Positions 15,437 through 21,941 of a stretch of 23,609 nucleotides of DNA are shown in pieces. Numbering within the stretch: position 1 is the stretch's first letter; every line of letters begins with the position of its first letter. The stretch is from an uncultured Eubacterium sp. (GTDB lineage Bacteria; Bacillota; Clostridia; Lachnospirales; Lachnospiraceae). A program made the translations under genes and the position numbers. The notes under the pieces were generated by a model. It searched no databases. It saw nothing but the letters and a program-made list of their open reading frames with translations, and was not told where the DNA came from. The stretch lies in the NCBI GenBank assembly GCA_900550135.1, contig URQO01000028.1, forward strand, positions 1-23,609. Direction: 5' to 3'.

Positions 15437-15480
15437 GAATGCCAGCGTGCTTATTGATGCTACGCATCAATAAGAAACGG
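15437..15480. repeat. palindromic repeat element, copy 2 (44 bp)
   Basis: It begins 64 bp after the start of copy 1, with 20 bp between the copies. The stem CTTATTGATGC (15450-15460) with GCATCAATAAG (15464-15474) is again perfect over 11 bp, although one C-G pair of copy 1 is a T-A pair here and the loop is TAC. The preserved pairing despite base changes suggests selection for structure, or a mobile palindromic unit. It ends about 12 nt before the tpiA ribosome binding site. Confidence 0.8.
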
Positions 15481-15503
15481 ACATTATATAAAGGAGATAA
15501 AAC

Positions 15504-16253
15504 ATGAGAAAGAAAATTATTGCAGGCAACTGGAAAATGAACAAGACTCCAAGTGAGGCAGTTGCATTAATTAATGAATTAAAGCCATTAGTAGCAAATG
15601 ATGAAGTTGACGTAGTATTCTGCGTTCCAGCTATTGATTTAGTTCCAGCCATGGAAGCTACTAAGGATACAAACATCAACATCGGTGCTGAAAACATGTA
15701 TTTTGAAGAAAGTGGTGCTTACACAGGCGAAATCGCTCCAAACATGCTTACAGACATCGGAGTAAAATATGTTATCATCGGACATTCAGAAAGAAGAGAA
15801 TACTTCGCTGAAACAAATGAAACAGTAAACAAAAAAGTACTTAAAGCATTTGAACACGGCATTACACCAATTATTTGTTGTGGTGAAACTCTTGAACAGA
15901 GAGAACAGGGCATCACAATTGATTTCATTCGTCAGCAGATTAAGATTGCATTCATGAATGTAACAGCTGATCAGGCAAAAGAAGCAGTTATCGCTTACGA
16001 ACCAATCTGGGCTATCGGAACTGGTAAAACAGCTACATCAGACCAGGCTGAAGAAGTATGTGCAGCTATCAGAGCTTGTATCGCAGAAGTTTATGATGAT
16101 GCTACAGCAGCAGCAATCAGAATCCAGTATGGCGGATCAATGAACGCAGGAAATGCAGCAGAATTACTTGCTAAACCAGACATTGATGGTGGTTTAGTAG
16201 GAGGAGCAAGCTTAAAAGCAGACTTCGGAAAAATCGTTAATTACAACAAATAA
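15504..16253 (+). CDS. tpiA: triosephosphate isomerase
   Basis: A 249-residue TIM barrel that interconverts dihydroxyacetone phosphate and glyceraldehyde 3-phosphate. Catalytic residues are visible: Asn9 and Lys11 in GNWKMN, His94 in IIGHSERR, and Glu166 in AYEPIWAIGTGKTA. The phosphate-binding IQYGGSMN and GLVGGASL near the C-terminus are intact. AAGGAG precedes ATG 15504 at normal spacing. It lies 225 bp after pgk, across a region with a long hairpin and two palindromic repeats. Whether it has its own promoter or depends on readthrough from pgk cannot be decided by eye. Codon use is like that of gap. Confidence 0.98.
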   Translation: MRKKIIAGNWKMNKTPSEAVALINELKPLVANDEVDVVFCVPAIDLVPAMEATKDTNINIGAENMYFEESGAYTGEIAPNMLTDIGVKYVIIGHSERREYFAETNETVNKKVLKAFEHGITPIICCGETLEQREQGITIDFIRQQIKIAFMNVTADQAKEAVIAYEPIWAIGTGKTATSDQAEEVCAAIRACIAEVYDDATAAAIRIQYGGSMNAGNAAELLAKPDIDGGLVGGASLKADFGKIVNYNK

Positions 16254-16265
16254 TATATTTATGAT

Positions 16266-16290
16266 GCAGGACACCATACAGGTGTCCTGT
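16266..16290 (+). terminator. hairpin after tpiA, weak terminator candidate
   Basis: CAGGACACC (16267-16275) and GGTGTCCTG (16281-16289) form a perfect 9-bp stem with an ATACA loop. It begins 13 nt after the tpiA stop, but the tail is TGTTATG, not a T run, so termination efficiency is uncertain. Confidence 0.5.
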
Positions 16291-16395
16291 GTTATGAACA
16301 TAAAATAAAAAATTCAACAATATAAAAATTATTTTAAATAGAAAAATTTTAAGTTAGACAATTGTAAAAAAGTATAAATTATAAAAAAGAAAGCT

Positions 16396-16425
16396 GTTAC
16401 ACATATTACGACGTGTGGCTATAAT
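16396..16425 (+). promoter_or_regulatory. candidate promoter for gpmI
   Basis: A perfect TATAAT (16420-16425) is preceded by GTTACA (16396-16401) at 18 nt. Transcription would start near 16432, giving a long leader of about 165 nt. A second possibility is TAGACA (16355-16360) with TATAAA (16380-16385), but its 19-nt spacer is less favourable. Confidence 0.45.
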
Positions 16426-16472
16426 AAACAATGTAAGATAACAGTTTTACAATAAACATGAAAACAATTTAT

Positions 16473-16520
16473 CATATGAAATACATAAATACTTTTACAA
16501 TAGGTTATGTATTCAATATG
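16473..16520 (+). repeat. AT-rich imperfect hairpin in the gpmI leader
   Basis: CATAT (16473-16477), GA and ATACATAA (16481-16488) pair with TTATGTAT (16505-16512), TC and ATATG (16516-16520), leaving two single-base bulges and a 16-nt loop. No T run follows. It could be an mRNA structure, a DNA-binding site, or chance in AT-rich sequence. Confidence 0.35.
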
Positions 16521-16596
16521 ATTAATGTATATAAATAGGTGTCACAAAGTGGCATTAAAAAAGTAAAATTTAAACATGAAATAAGGAGAAAAGAAA

Positions 16597-18138
16597 ATGG
16601 CAAAGAAACCAGTAGTATTGATGGTCTTAGATGGCTATGGATTAAATGAAAAGACAGAAGGAAATGCTATTGCAATGGCAAACACACCTGTTATGGACAA
16701 GTTGATGGCAGAGTATCCTTTTGTAAAGGGAAATGCGTCAGGTTTAGCTGTAGGACTTCCTGATGGTCAGATGGGTAACTCAGAAGTAGGTCATATGAAC
16801 ATTGGTGCAGGAAGAATTATATATCAGGATCTTACAAGAATTACAAAAGATATTGAAGACGGTACATTCTTTGAAAATAAAGTATTATTACAGGCAATGG
16901 AAAATTGCAAGAAGAACAATTCAGACTTACATTTGTGGGGATTATTATCAGATGGCGGAGTACACAGCCATAACTCACATTTGTATGGATTATTGGAAAT
17001 GGCAAAGAAGAATGGCCTTGAAAAAGTTTATGTACATGCATTCTTAGATGGTAGAGATACACCTCCTGCATCAGGAAAAGATTATGTACAGCAGTTAGAA
17101 GACAAAATGAAGGAAATCGGAGTAGGAAAGATTGCTTCATTGTCAGGACGTTACTATGCAATGGATAGAGATAACAACTGGGATCGTGTAAAATTAGCTT
17201 ACGATTCATTAGTTACAGGTGAAGGCATTAAGGCTACAGATGCTGTTTTGGCTATGGAAGAGTCATATGCAAACGACAAGACAGATGAATTTGTTTTACC
17301 AACAGTTATTACAGATGATAAAGGAGAGCCTTTATCATTAGTAAAAGATGGCGATTCAGTTATTTTCTTTAACTTCAGACCTGATAGAGCAAGAGAACTT
17401 ACAAGAGCATTCTGTGATGACAAGTTTACAGGATTTGAAAGAGATTTCTTAAAATTAACATATGTATGCTTTAAGGATTATGATGAAACAATTCCTAACA
17501 AACTTATTGCGTTTGAAAAAGAAGAAATTAAAAATACATTTGGCGAATTTTTGGCAGCACATGGAAAGAAACAGTTACGTTTAGCTGAAACAGAAAAGTA
17601 TGCTCACGTTACATTCTTCTTTAACGGTGGTGTTGAAGACCCTAACGTTGATGAATTCAGATTATTGGTAAATTCACCAAAGGATGTTGCTACTTATGAT
17701 TTAAAACCTGAAATGAGTGCTCCTGAAGTAGGTATGGACTTAGTTGAAGCTATTAAATCAGACAAATATGACGTAATCGTTATTAACTTTGCAAATCCTG
17801 ACATGGTAGGTCATACAGGTGTAATTCCAGCAGCTGTAAAGGCAGTTGAAAGAGTTGACAGCTTAGTTGGAGATGCTGTTCAGGCAATAAAAGATGTAGA
17901 TGGCGTATTATTTATCTGTGCTGACCACGGAAATGCTGAAAAAATGATTGATTACGAAACAGGTGCACCACATACAGCACATACAACAAATCCAGTTCCA
18001 TTTATTTTAGTAAATGCTGACCCTTCATGGAAATTAAGAGAGGGTGGATGTTTAGCAGATATTGCTCCAACACTTATTGAAATAATGGGTATGGAACAGC
18101 CAAAAGAAATGACAGGAAAGTCATTAATAATCAAATAA
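16597..18138 (+). CDS. gpmI: 2,3-bisphosphoglycerate-independent phosphoglycerate mutase
   Basis: A 513-residue Mn-dependent enzyme of the alkaline phosphatase superfamily that interconverts 3- and 2-phosphoglycerate. Asp12 (LDGYG) and the phosphorylated Ser62 (GNSEVGH) belong to the phosphatase domain. His123 (GGVHSH) and DGRDTPP (151-157) lie in the transferase insert. The metal-binding ADHGNAEKM and HTAHTTNPVPF lie near the C-terminus. The length is normal. AAGGAG precedes ATG 16597 at about 8 nt. It follows tpiA by 343 bp with its own candidate promoter, and is followed by a long hairpin before the CapA-like gene. All key residues are present. Confidence 0.98.
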   Translation: MAKKPVVLMVLDGYGLNEKTEGNAIAMANTPVMDKLMAEYPFVKGNASGLAVGLPDGQMGNSEVGHMNIGAGRIIYQDLTRITKDIEDGTFFENKVLLQAMENCKKNNSDLHLWGLLSDGGVHSHNSHLYGLLEMAKKNGLEKVYVHAFLDGRDTPPASGKDYVQQLEDKMKEIGVGKIASLSGRYYAMDRDNNWDRVKLAYDSLVTGEGIKATDAVLAMEESYANDKTDEFVLPTVITDDKGEPLSLVKDGDSVIFFNFRPDRARELTRAFCDDKFTGFERDFLKLTYVCFKDYDETIPNKLIAFEKEEIKNTFGEFLAAHGKKQLRLAETEKYAHVTFFFNGGVEDPNVDEFRLLVNSPKDVATYDLKPEMSAPEVGMDLVEAIKSDKYDVIVINFANPDMVGHTGVIPAAVKAVERVDSLVGDAVQAIKDVDGVLFICADHGNAEKMIDYETGAPHTAHTTNPVPFILVNADPSWKLREGGCLADIAPTLIEIMGMEQPKEMTGKSLIIK

Positions 18139-18151
18139 ACATAAGAAATTG

Positions 18152-18227
18152 AAATCATCAGACAGGGACTATGTTTTGTCAGCAAATTAAGTTGCCGGTT
18201 AAACAAGCCTGCCTGATGATTTTGTTT
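18152..18227 (+). terminator. long-armed hairpin after gpmI, terminator-like
   Basis: AAATCATCAGACAGG (18152-18166) pairs with CCTGCCTGATGATTT (18208-18222) over 15 positions with one A-C mismatch; TGTTT follows the run of T's. The 41-nt apical region is unusually large and contains a small GCAA/TTGC stem. It ends only about 15-20 nt before the next start codon. Confidence 0.65.
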
Positions 18228-18242
18228 AAAAAAGGGAAAATT

Positions 18243-19562
18243 ATGACAAATAGAAGAAGAAAGATACGAAAGAACTGTAACAAATATCATTCGAAATATT
18301 ATACTGTAAAAAGAATAAATATTAAAAATATAATGCTGCTTGTTGTTGCCTTAATCCTAATATCAGCACTAGTTACAAAAGGAGTGACTTTTTTTACATC
18401 AAAAAATAAATCTGTTAATGTTGTGCAGAAAGATATAAAAATGCAAAAAAATGCAGACAATACTACAGAAAAAGATATCAAAAACGAAAATACAAATGTA
18501 AAAAGAACAGATGTATCCATTGTGGCTGTAGGTGACAATCTGGTTAGTGACTCGGTTCTTTATACTGCACAAAGATATGGTGGTGGAAAATATGACTTTT
18601 CAGAAGTGTTTGAAAAAATGAAACCTGATTTCCAGGCTGCTGACATAGCAATTATTAATCAGGAAACAATGCTTGGTGGCAGTAAGTTTCCATATCAGGG
18701 ATATCCTTTATTTAATACACCAAATTCTATGGGGAAAGCGATTATGGATGCAGGGTTTGACATAGTTCAGTGCGCAACAAACCACTCAATGGATACAAAA
18801 GTTGAAGGAATGCAGCATGCCATCAAATATTGGAAAAAACATAAGGATAAAGTGATGATGGTTGGCCTTAACGAAAATGAAGAGGAATATAACTCCATAC
18901 CAATATATGAGTGTAAGGGAATAAAATTTGCTGTGCTGAATTATGCATATGGCTTAAATGGATTTAAAGTACCTGATGAATATTCATATATTGTAAATCT
19001 AATGGATAAGAAGCATTGGAATAAAGTCAAATCAGATATAGAAAGAGCTGAAAAGGAAGCAGATTTCACCATAGTATTACCACATTGGGGACAGGAATAT
19101 GTTCAGCCTGAACCAATAAAGGAACAGGTAAAATGGGCAAATATGATGGTAGAAGCCGGCGCAGATTTAATTATAGGAACACATCCACATGTATGCGAAA
19201 AGATTCAATGGATAAAAGCAGACAATGGAAACAAAGCCTTATGCTATTATTCTCTTGGAAATTATACATCAGGACAGCAACAGTGGGAAACATTAATGGG
19301 TGGAATGGCAACTCTCACTGTTAGAAAAGATTCAAAAGGAACAAGAATTGTTAAAAAAACAGCCGGAGTAGTCCCAACAATAAATCATTATGTTTGGGGA
19401 AAATCAGAAGGAGTAGTTAGAAAACAGTATACATACAAACTCAAAGATTACAATGACAGTATGTTAAGGGAACATAGTATACAATGGTATGATCCGGTAT
19501 CGTACAGCGATTATCAGAAACTGGCAAAAACTGTTTTTGGCAAATTTATAAAAAACAAATAA
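18243..19562 (+). CDS. CapA-family membrane-anchored metallophosphoesterase-like protein
   Basis: A 439-residue protein related to CapA/PgsA of poly-gamma-glutamate capsule systems. It has a basic N-terminus, one membrane span at about residues 29-46, a lysine/asparagine-rich linker to about 90, then the CapA domain outside the cell. Metallophosphoesterase-like motifs are GDN (97-99), NQET (139-142), NH (180-181), HWG (281-283), GTHPH (312-316) and SLGN (337-340). ATG 18243 was chosen because AAGGG precedes it and the protein then starts just before the basic anchor; an in-frame ATG at 18171 would fall inside the upstream hairpin. No capB or capC gene is nearby, so a polyglutamate capsule is not supported; an envelope-related hydrolase role is an inference. 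ATA codons are common, unlike gap or tpiA. Confidence 0.88.
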   Translation: MTNRRRKIRKNCNKYHSKYYTVKRINIKNIMLLVVALILISALVTKGVTFFTSKNKSVNVVQKDIKMQKNADNTTEKDIKNENTNVKRTDVSIVAVGDNLVSDSVLYTAQRYGGGKYDFSEVFEKMKPDFQAADIAIINQETMLGGSKFPYQGYPLFNTPNSMGKAIMDAGFDIVQCATNHSMDTKVEGMQHAIKYWKKHKDKVMMVGLNENEEEYNSIPIYECKGIKFAVLNYAYGLNGFKVPDEYSYIVNLMDKKHWNKVKSDIERAEKEADFTIVLPHWGQEYVQPEPIKEQVKWANMMVEAGADLIIGTHPHVCEKIQWIKADNGNKALCYYSLGNYTSGQQQWETLMGGMATLTVRKDSKGTRIVKKTAGVVPTINHYVWGKSEGVVRKQYTYKLKDYNDSMLREHSIQWYDPVSYSDYQKLAKTVFGKFIKNK

Positions 19563-19576
19563 AAACAAGTTTGTAT

Positions 19577-19629
19577 AGAACACCTTTAAATGTACAAAAT
19601 AAGAAAAAGTACATTTGGAGGTGTTTTTT
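19577..19629 (+). promoter_or_regulatory. terminator-like hairpin masking the eno ribosome binding site
   Basis: AACACCTTTAAATGTAC (19579-19595) pairs with GTACATTTGGAGGTGTT (19609-19625) over 17 consecutive pairs including two G-T pairs, extendable to 19577/19627. The loop is 13 nt. Six T's (19624-19629) complete an intrinsic-terminator shape. The 3' arm contains the eno Shine-Dalgarno GGAGG (19617-19621), and the T run touches the ATG at 19630. It begins 14 nt after the CapA-like gene's stop. Confidence 0.85.
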
Positions 19630-20895
19630 ATGTATAGATATTTAAAGATTGTTAATGTAAAAGGAAGAGAAGTATTAGATTCAAGAGGAAATCCTACTGT
19701 GGAAGCTGAAGTAACAGTAAAGGTTGATGGCAGAGCAGGGGAATTATATACAGGATGCGCAATTGTTCCATCAGGTGCATCTACAGGTCAGTTTGAGGCT
19801 GTAGAACTAAGAGATGGGGAAAACAGGTACAACGGAAAAGGTGTGCAGACTGCGGTAAAAAATATTAATGAAATTATTTATCCGGCACTTGAAGGAGTGA
19901 ATGGTCTTAACCAAAGAAAAGTGGATATGATTATGAGAAAACTTGATAAAACAGAAAATAAAAAGAATCTTGGTGCAAATGCCATTCTTGCAGTGTCAAT
20001 GGCAAACATGAAGGCCTGTGCCAAAGCTTTAAAATTACCGGATTATAAATATGTAGGCGGAATATGTGGACAAAAAATGCCTATTCCTATGATGAATATA
20101 TTAAACGGTGGGGCACATGCATCAAACAATATAGATGTGCAGGAATTTATGATATTACCTGTTGGAGCAAAAAATTTCAAAGAAGGACTTTGCTGGTGTG
20201 CTGAGGTGTATGAAAGTCTGAAAAAGATATTAAAGAAAAATAAACTTTCTACAGGAGTTGGAGATGAAGGGGGATTTGCCCCTGATTTGTCAGATGAAAA
20301 GGAAGCTCTTGATATGATTGTTGAAGCAATACAAAACGCCGGATATAGAACTGAAAAAGATTTTAAAATATCATTGGATGTGGCTGCATCAGAATGGAAA
20401 GGACAGCAGGACGGCGAATATGTTATGCCTAAAAAGAAGAAAACTGTTAGTACGGATCAGTTAATTGAAATGTGGAACAACATAGTAAATGAGTACCCTA
20501 TTTTTTCAATTGAAGACCCATTAGATGAAGAAGATTGGAAAGGGTGGAAAAAAATAACTGAAAAAATGGGCAACAAGGTAAGACTTGTAGGAGATGATTT
20601 GTTTGTAACCAATGTTGAAAGACTATCTAAAGGTATAAAAGAAAAAAGCGCAAATGCAATTTTAATTAAACCAAATCAGATTGGCTCGGTAACAGAAACC
20701 ATACAGGCAGTAAAAATGGCACAAAACAGTGGATTTATAGCCATAATGTCTCATCGTTCAGGAGAAAGTGAAGATACGACAATTGCAGATTTGGCTGTAG
20801 CGCTTAATACAGGATATATAAAAACCGGAGCACCATGCAGAGGCGAGAGAACAGCAAAATATAATCAACTTCTAAGAATAGAGGAAATGTTATAA
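19630..20895 (+). CDS. eno: enolase, possibly a secondary paralogue
   Basis: A 421-residue enolase that converts 2-phosphoglycerate to phosphoenolpyruvate. The family signatures GREVLDSRGNPTVE and VPSGASTG are present. So are the active-site equivalents His163, Glu172, Glu213 (GDEGGFAPD), the Mg ligands Asp250, Glu295 and Asp322, catalytic Lys347, His375-Arg376-Ser377 and Lys398. It therefore looks active. ATG 19630 has GGAGG 8 nt upstream, inside a strong hairpin. Oddities: Pro348 follows the catalytic lysine (KPN, where most enolases have a small aliphatic residue), and isoleucine is coded by about 16 ATA, 18 ATT and no ATC by my reading. This is opposite to gap and suggests lower expression or a different history. 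A second, housekeeping enolase elsewhere in the genome is possible but not shown. Confidence 0.95.
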   Translation: MYRYLKIVNVKGREVLDSRGNPTVEAEVTVKVDGRAGELYTGCAIVPSGASTGQFEAVELRDGENRYNGKGVQTAVKNINEIIYPALEGVNGLNQRKVDMIMRKLDKTENKKNLGANAILAVSMANMKACAKALKLPDYKYVGGICGQKMPIPMMNILNGGAHASNNIDVQEFMILPVGAKNFKEGLCWCAEVYESLKKILKKNKLSTGVGDEGGFAPDLSDEKEALDMIVEAIQNAGYRTEKDFKISLDVAASEWKGQQDGEYVMPKKKKTVSTDQLIEMWNNIVNEYPIFSIEDPLDEEDWKGWKKITEKMGNKVRLVGDDLFVTNVERLSKGIKEKSANAILIKPNQIGSVTETIQAVKMAQNSGFIAIMSHRSGESEDTTIADLAVALNTGYIKTGAPCRGERTAKYNQLLRIEEML

Positions 20896-20905
20896 ACAGA
20901 CAACA

Positions 20906-20947
20906 AACAAAAGGTGGTATTTTAATAAAATATCATCTTTTGTTATT
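20906..20947 (+). terminator. intrinsic terminator after eno
   Basis: AACAAAAGGTGGTATTTT (20906-20923) pairs with AAAATATCATCTTTTGTT (20927-20944) over 18 bp with two G-T pairs and an AAT loop, starting 10 nt after the eno stop. The 3' arm supplies TTTTGTT rather than a clean T run. Confidence 0.8.
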
Positions 20948-21012
20948 GACATAAGTTCAGGTTGGAGGATTGTGATTTGAGTAGCGTAGATAATATTAAT
21001 TGTGATTATTAT

Positions 21013-21045
21013 AAAAAAGCTAGTGCAGAAATGTGCTAGTTTTTT
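21013..21045 (+). terminator. second intrinsic terminator downstream of eno
   Basis: CTAGTGCA (21020-21027) pairs with TGTGCTAG (21032-21039) around a GAAA tetraloop, with two G-T pairs. A's precede it (21013-21018) and six T's follow (21040-21045). It either backs up the eno terminator or ends a short independent transcript. Confidence 0.85.
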
Positions 21046-21132
21046 CTTGTGTAGCTAATCGTAAAAGTAAATTCCGCATGCCATTGTTAATAAATGATTA
21101 TTAAAAAAGATGCAAACAGGACAAATTTAAAG

Positions 21133-21138
21133 TATAAT
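21133..21138 (+). promoter_or_regulatory. candidate -10 element upstream of the acetyltransferase
   Basis: A perfect TATAAT in AT-rich DNA lies 71 nt before the start codon. No good -35 was found at 16-18 nt (ATGCAA is the nearest), so only the -10 is annotated. Confidence 0.4.
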
Positions 21139-21208
21139 ATAGCAAAGTAAGATTGATATTAAAAGTCGTACGTAATGACTATACAATTTAAAGAATTGAG
21201 GATTTGAT

Positions 21209-21874
21209 ATGACTGGAAAAGTAAGTGAATGGGAACGTATGATAGCCGGCAAACTATACAATGCATCTAATGAGGAAATAGAAAAGCAACATATAAAAGG
21301 GCTGACAAGATGTGACAAATTTAACAGAATACCTTTTAGGCGGGCAAAAGCAAAACAAAAAGCTTTAGAAAAGTTGATTCCATCTGCAAAAGACAAGGAC
21401 TTGTGTGTATTTGCACCATTATATTGTGAATATGGAGTAAACATTCATGTGGGAAAAGAATGTTTTATAAATTATAGCTGTACATTTTTAGATGTATCAC
21501 CTATCACTTTAGGGAATGGTGTGTGGATTGGAGCAAATGTTACATTGGCAACACCAAATCATTCTTTTCTTGCTGAAGAACGCTTAAATGCAGATTATCC
21601 AGACGGAAGGCACAATCTTGAATATTCAGAACCTATAACCATAAAGGACGGATGTTGGATATGTTCAAATGTTACAGTCTCAGCTGGAGTTACAATTGGA
21701 GAAAATAGCATTGTAGCTGCCGGAGTAGTTGTATTGAATGACGTTCCACCAAACAGTATTGTAGCCGGCATACCTGCAAAGGTAATAAGACAAATCGATG
21801 AAGATGACAGAATGAATGTGTGGGAAACATATATGAAAAATGAAACACCTGTTTCAAAAAGGAAAAAGAAATAA
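21209..21874 (+). CDS. maltose/galactoside-type sugar O-acetyltransferase
   Basis: A 221-residue left-handed beta-helix acetyltransferase that moves acetyl from acetyl-CoA to a sugar hydroxyl. The N-terminal Mac domain is recognisable (SEWERMIAGKLYNAS, residues 6-20). It is followed by hexapeptide repeats (for example VGKECFINYSC, ITLGNGVWIGANV, ITIKDGCWICSNV, VTIGENSIVAAGVVV) and the catalytic-type His118 in ATPNHS. The ending IVAGIPAKVIR is typical. The protein is somewhat longer than the usual 185-205 residues because of a basic C-terminal tail ending in RKKK. GAGG (21198-21201) gives the start. The sugar substrate cannot be deduced, and detoxification of unmetabolised sugars is one proposed role of the family. 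It stands alone behind two terminators. Confidence 0.93.
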   Translation: MTGKVSEWERMIAGKLYNASNEEIEKQHIKGLTRCDKFNRIPFRRAKAKQKALEKLIPSAKDKDLCVFAPLYCEYGVNIHVGKECFINYSCTFLDVSPITLGNGVWIGANVTLATPNHSFLAEERLNADYPDGRHNLEYSEPITIKDGCWICSNVTVSAGVTIGENSIVAAGVVVLNDVPPNSIVAGIPAKVIRQIDEDDRMNVWETYMKNETPVSKRKKK

Positions 21875-21941
21875 TTTAAACAATTAGGAATGTGAAAATG
21901 AAAAGAACACAGGAAAAATGAAATTAGAAAAAGGTGAGTAA

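Larger units (their letters stand above)
16254..16596. other. 343-bp tpiA-gpmI intergenic region
   Basis: It holds a 9-bp hairpin after tpiA, a candidate gpmI promoter and an AT-rich hairpin (each listed separately), plus a small TGTCAC/GTGGCA hairpin at 16540-16554 with an AAA loop. CTGTTA (16394-16399) and TAACAG (16439-16444) form a wide inverted repeat around the promoter -10. No coding sequence is credible here. Confidence 0.6.
20896..21208. other. 313-bp eno-acetyltransferase intergenic region
   Basis: It contains two terminators (20906-20947 and 21013-21045) and a -10 element (21133-21138), each listed separately. Between the terminators is a TTGACA (20946-20951) and a GGAGG without a credible reading frame. 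No gene is supported here; a short non-coding transcript ending at 21045 cannot be excluded. Confidence 0.55.

Noticed and set aside
15373..15480. The two repeats as a small CRISPR array
   Set aside because: There are only two copies, the repeat has a long perfect internal palindrome and a 20-bp interval, and no cas genes are nearby.
19615..19629. TTG start for eno five codons upstream
   Set aside because: It would use the Shine-Dalgarno sequence itself as coding sequence; ATG 19630 is correctly spaced and gives the normal enolase N-terminus.
20946..21045. A possible small RNA gene between the two terminators after eno
   Set aside because: TTGACA is present, but no -10 lies 16-18 nt downstream; only the terminator side is convincing.
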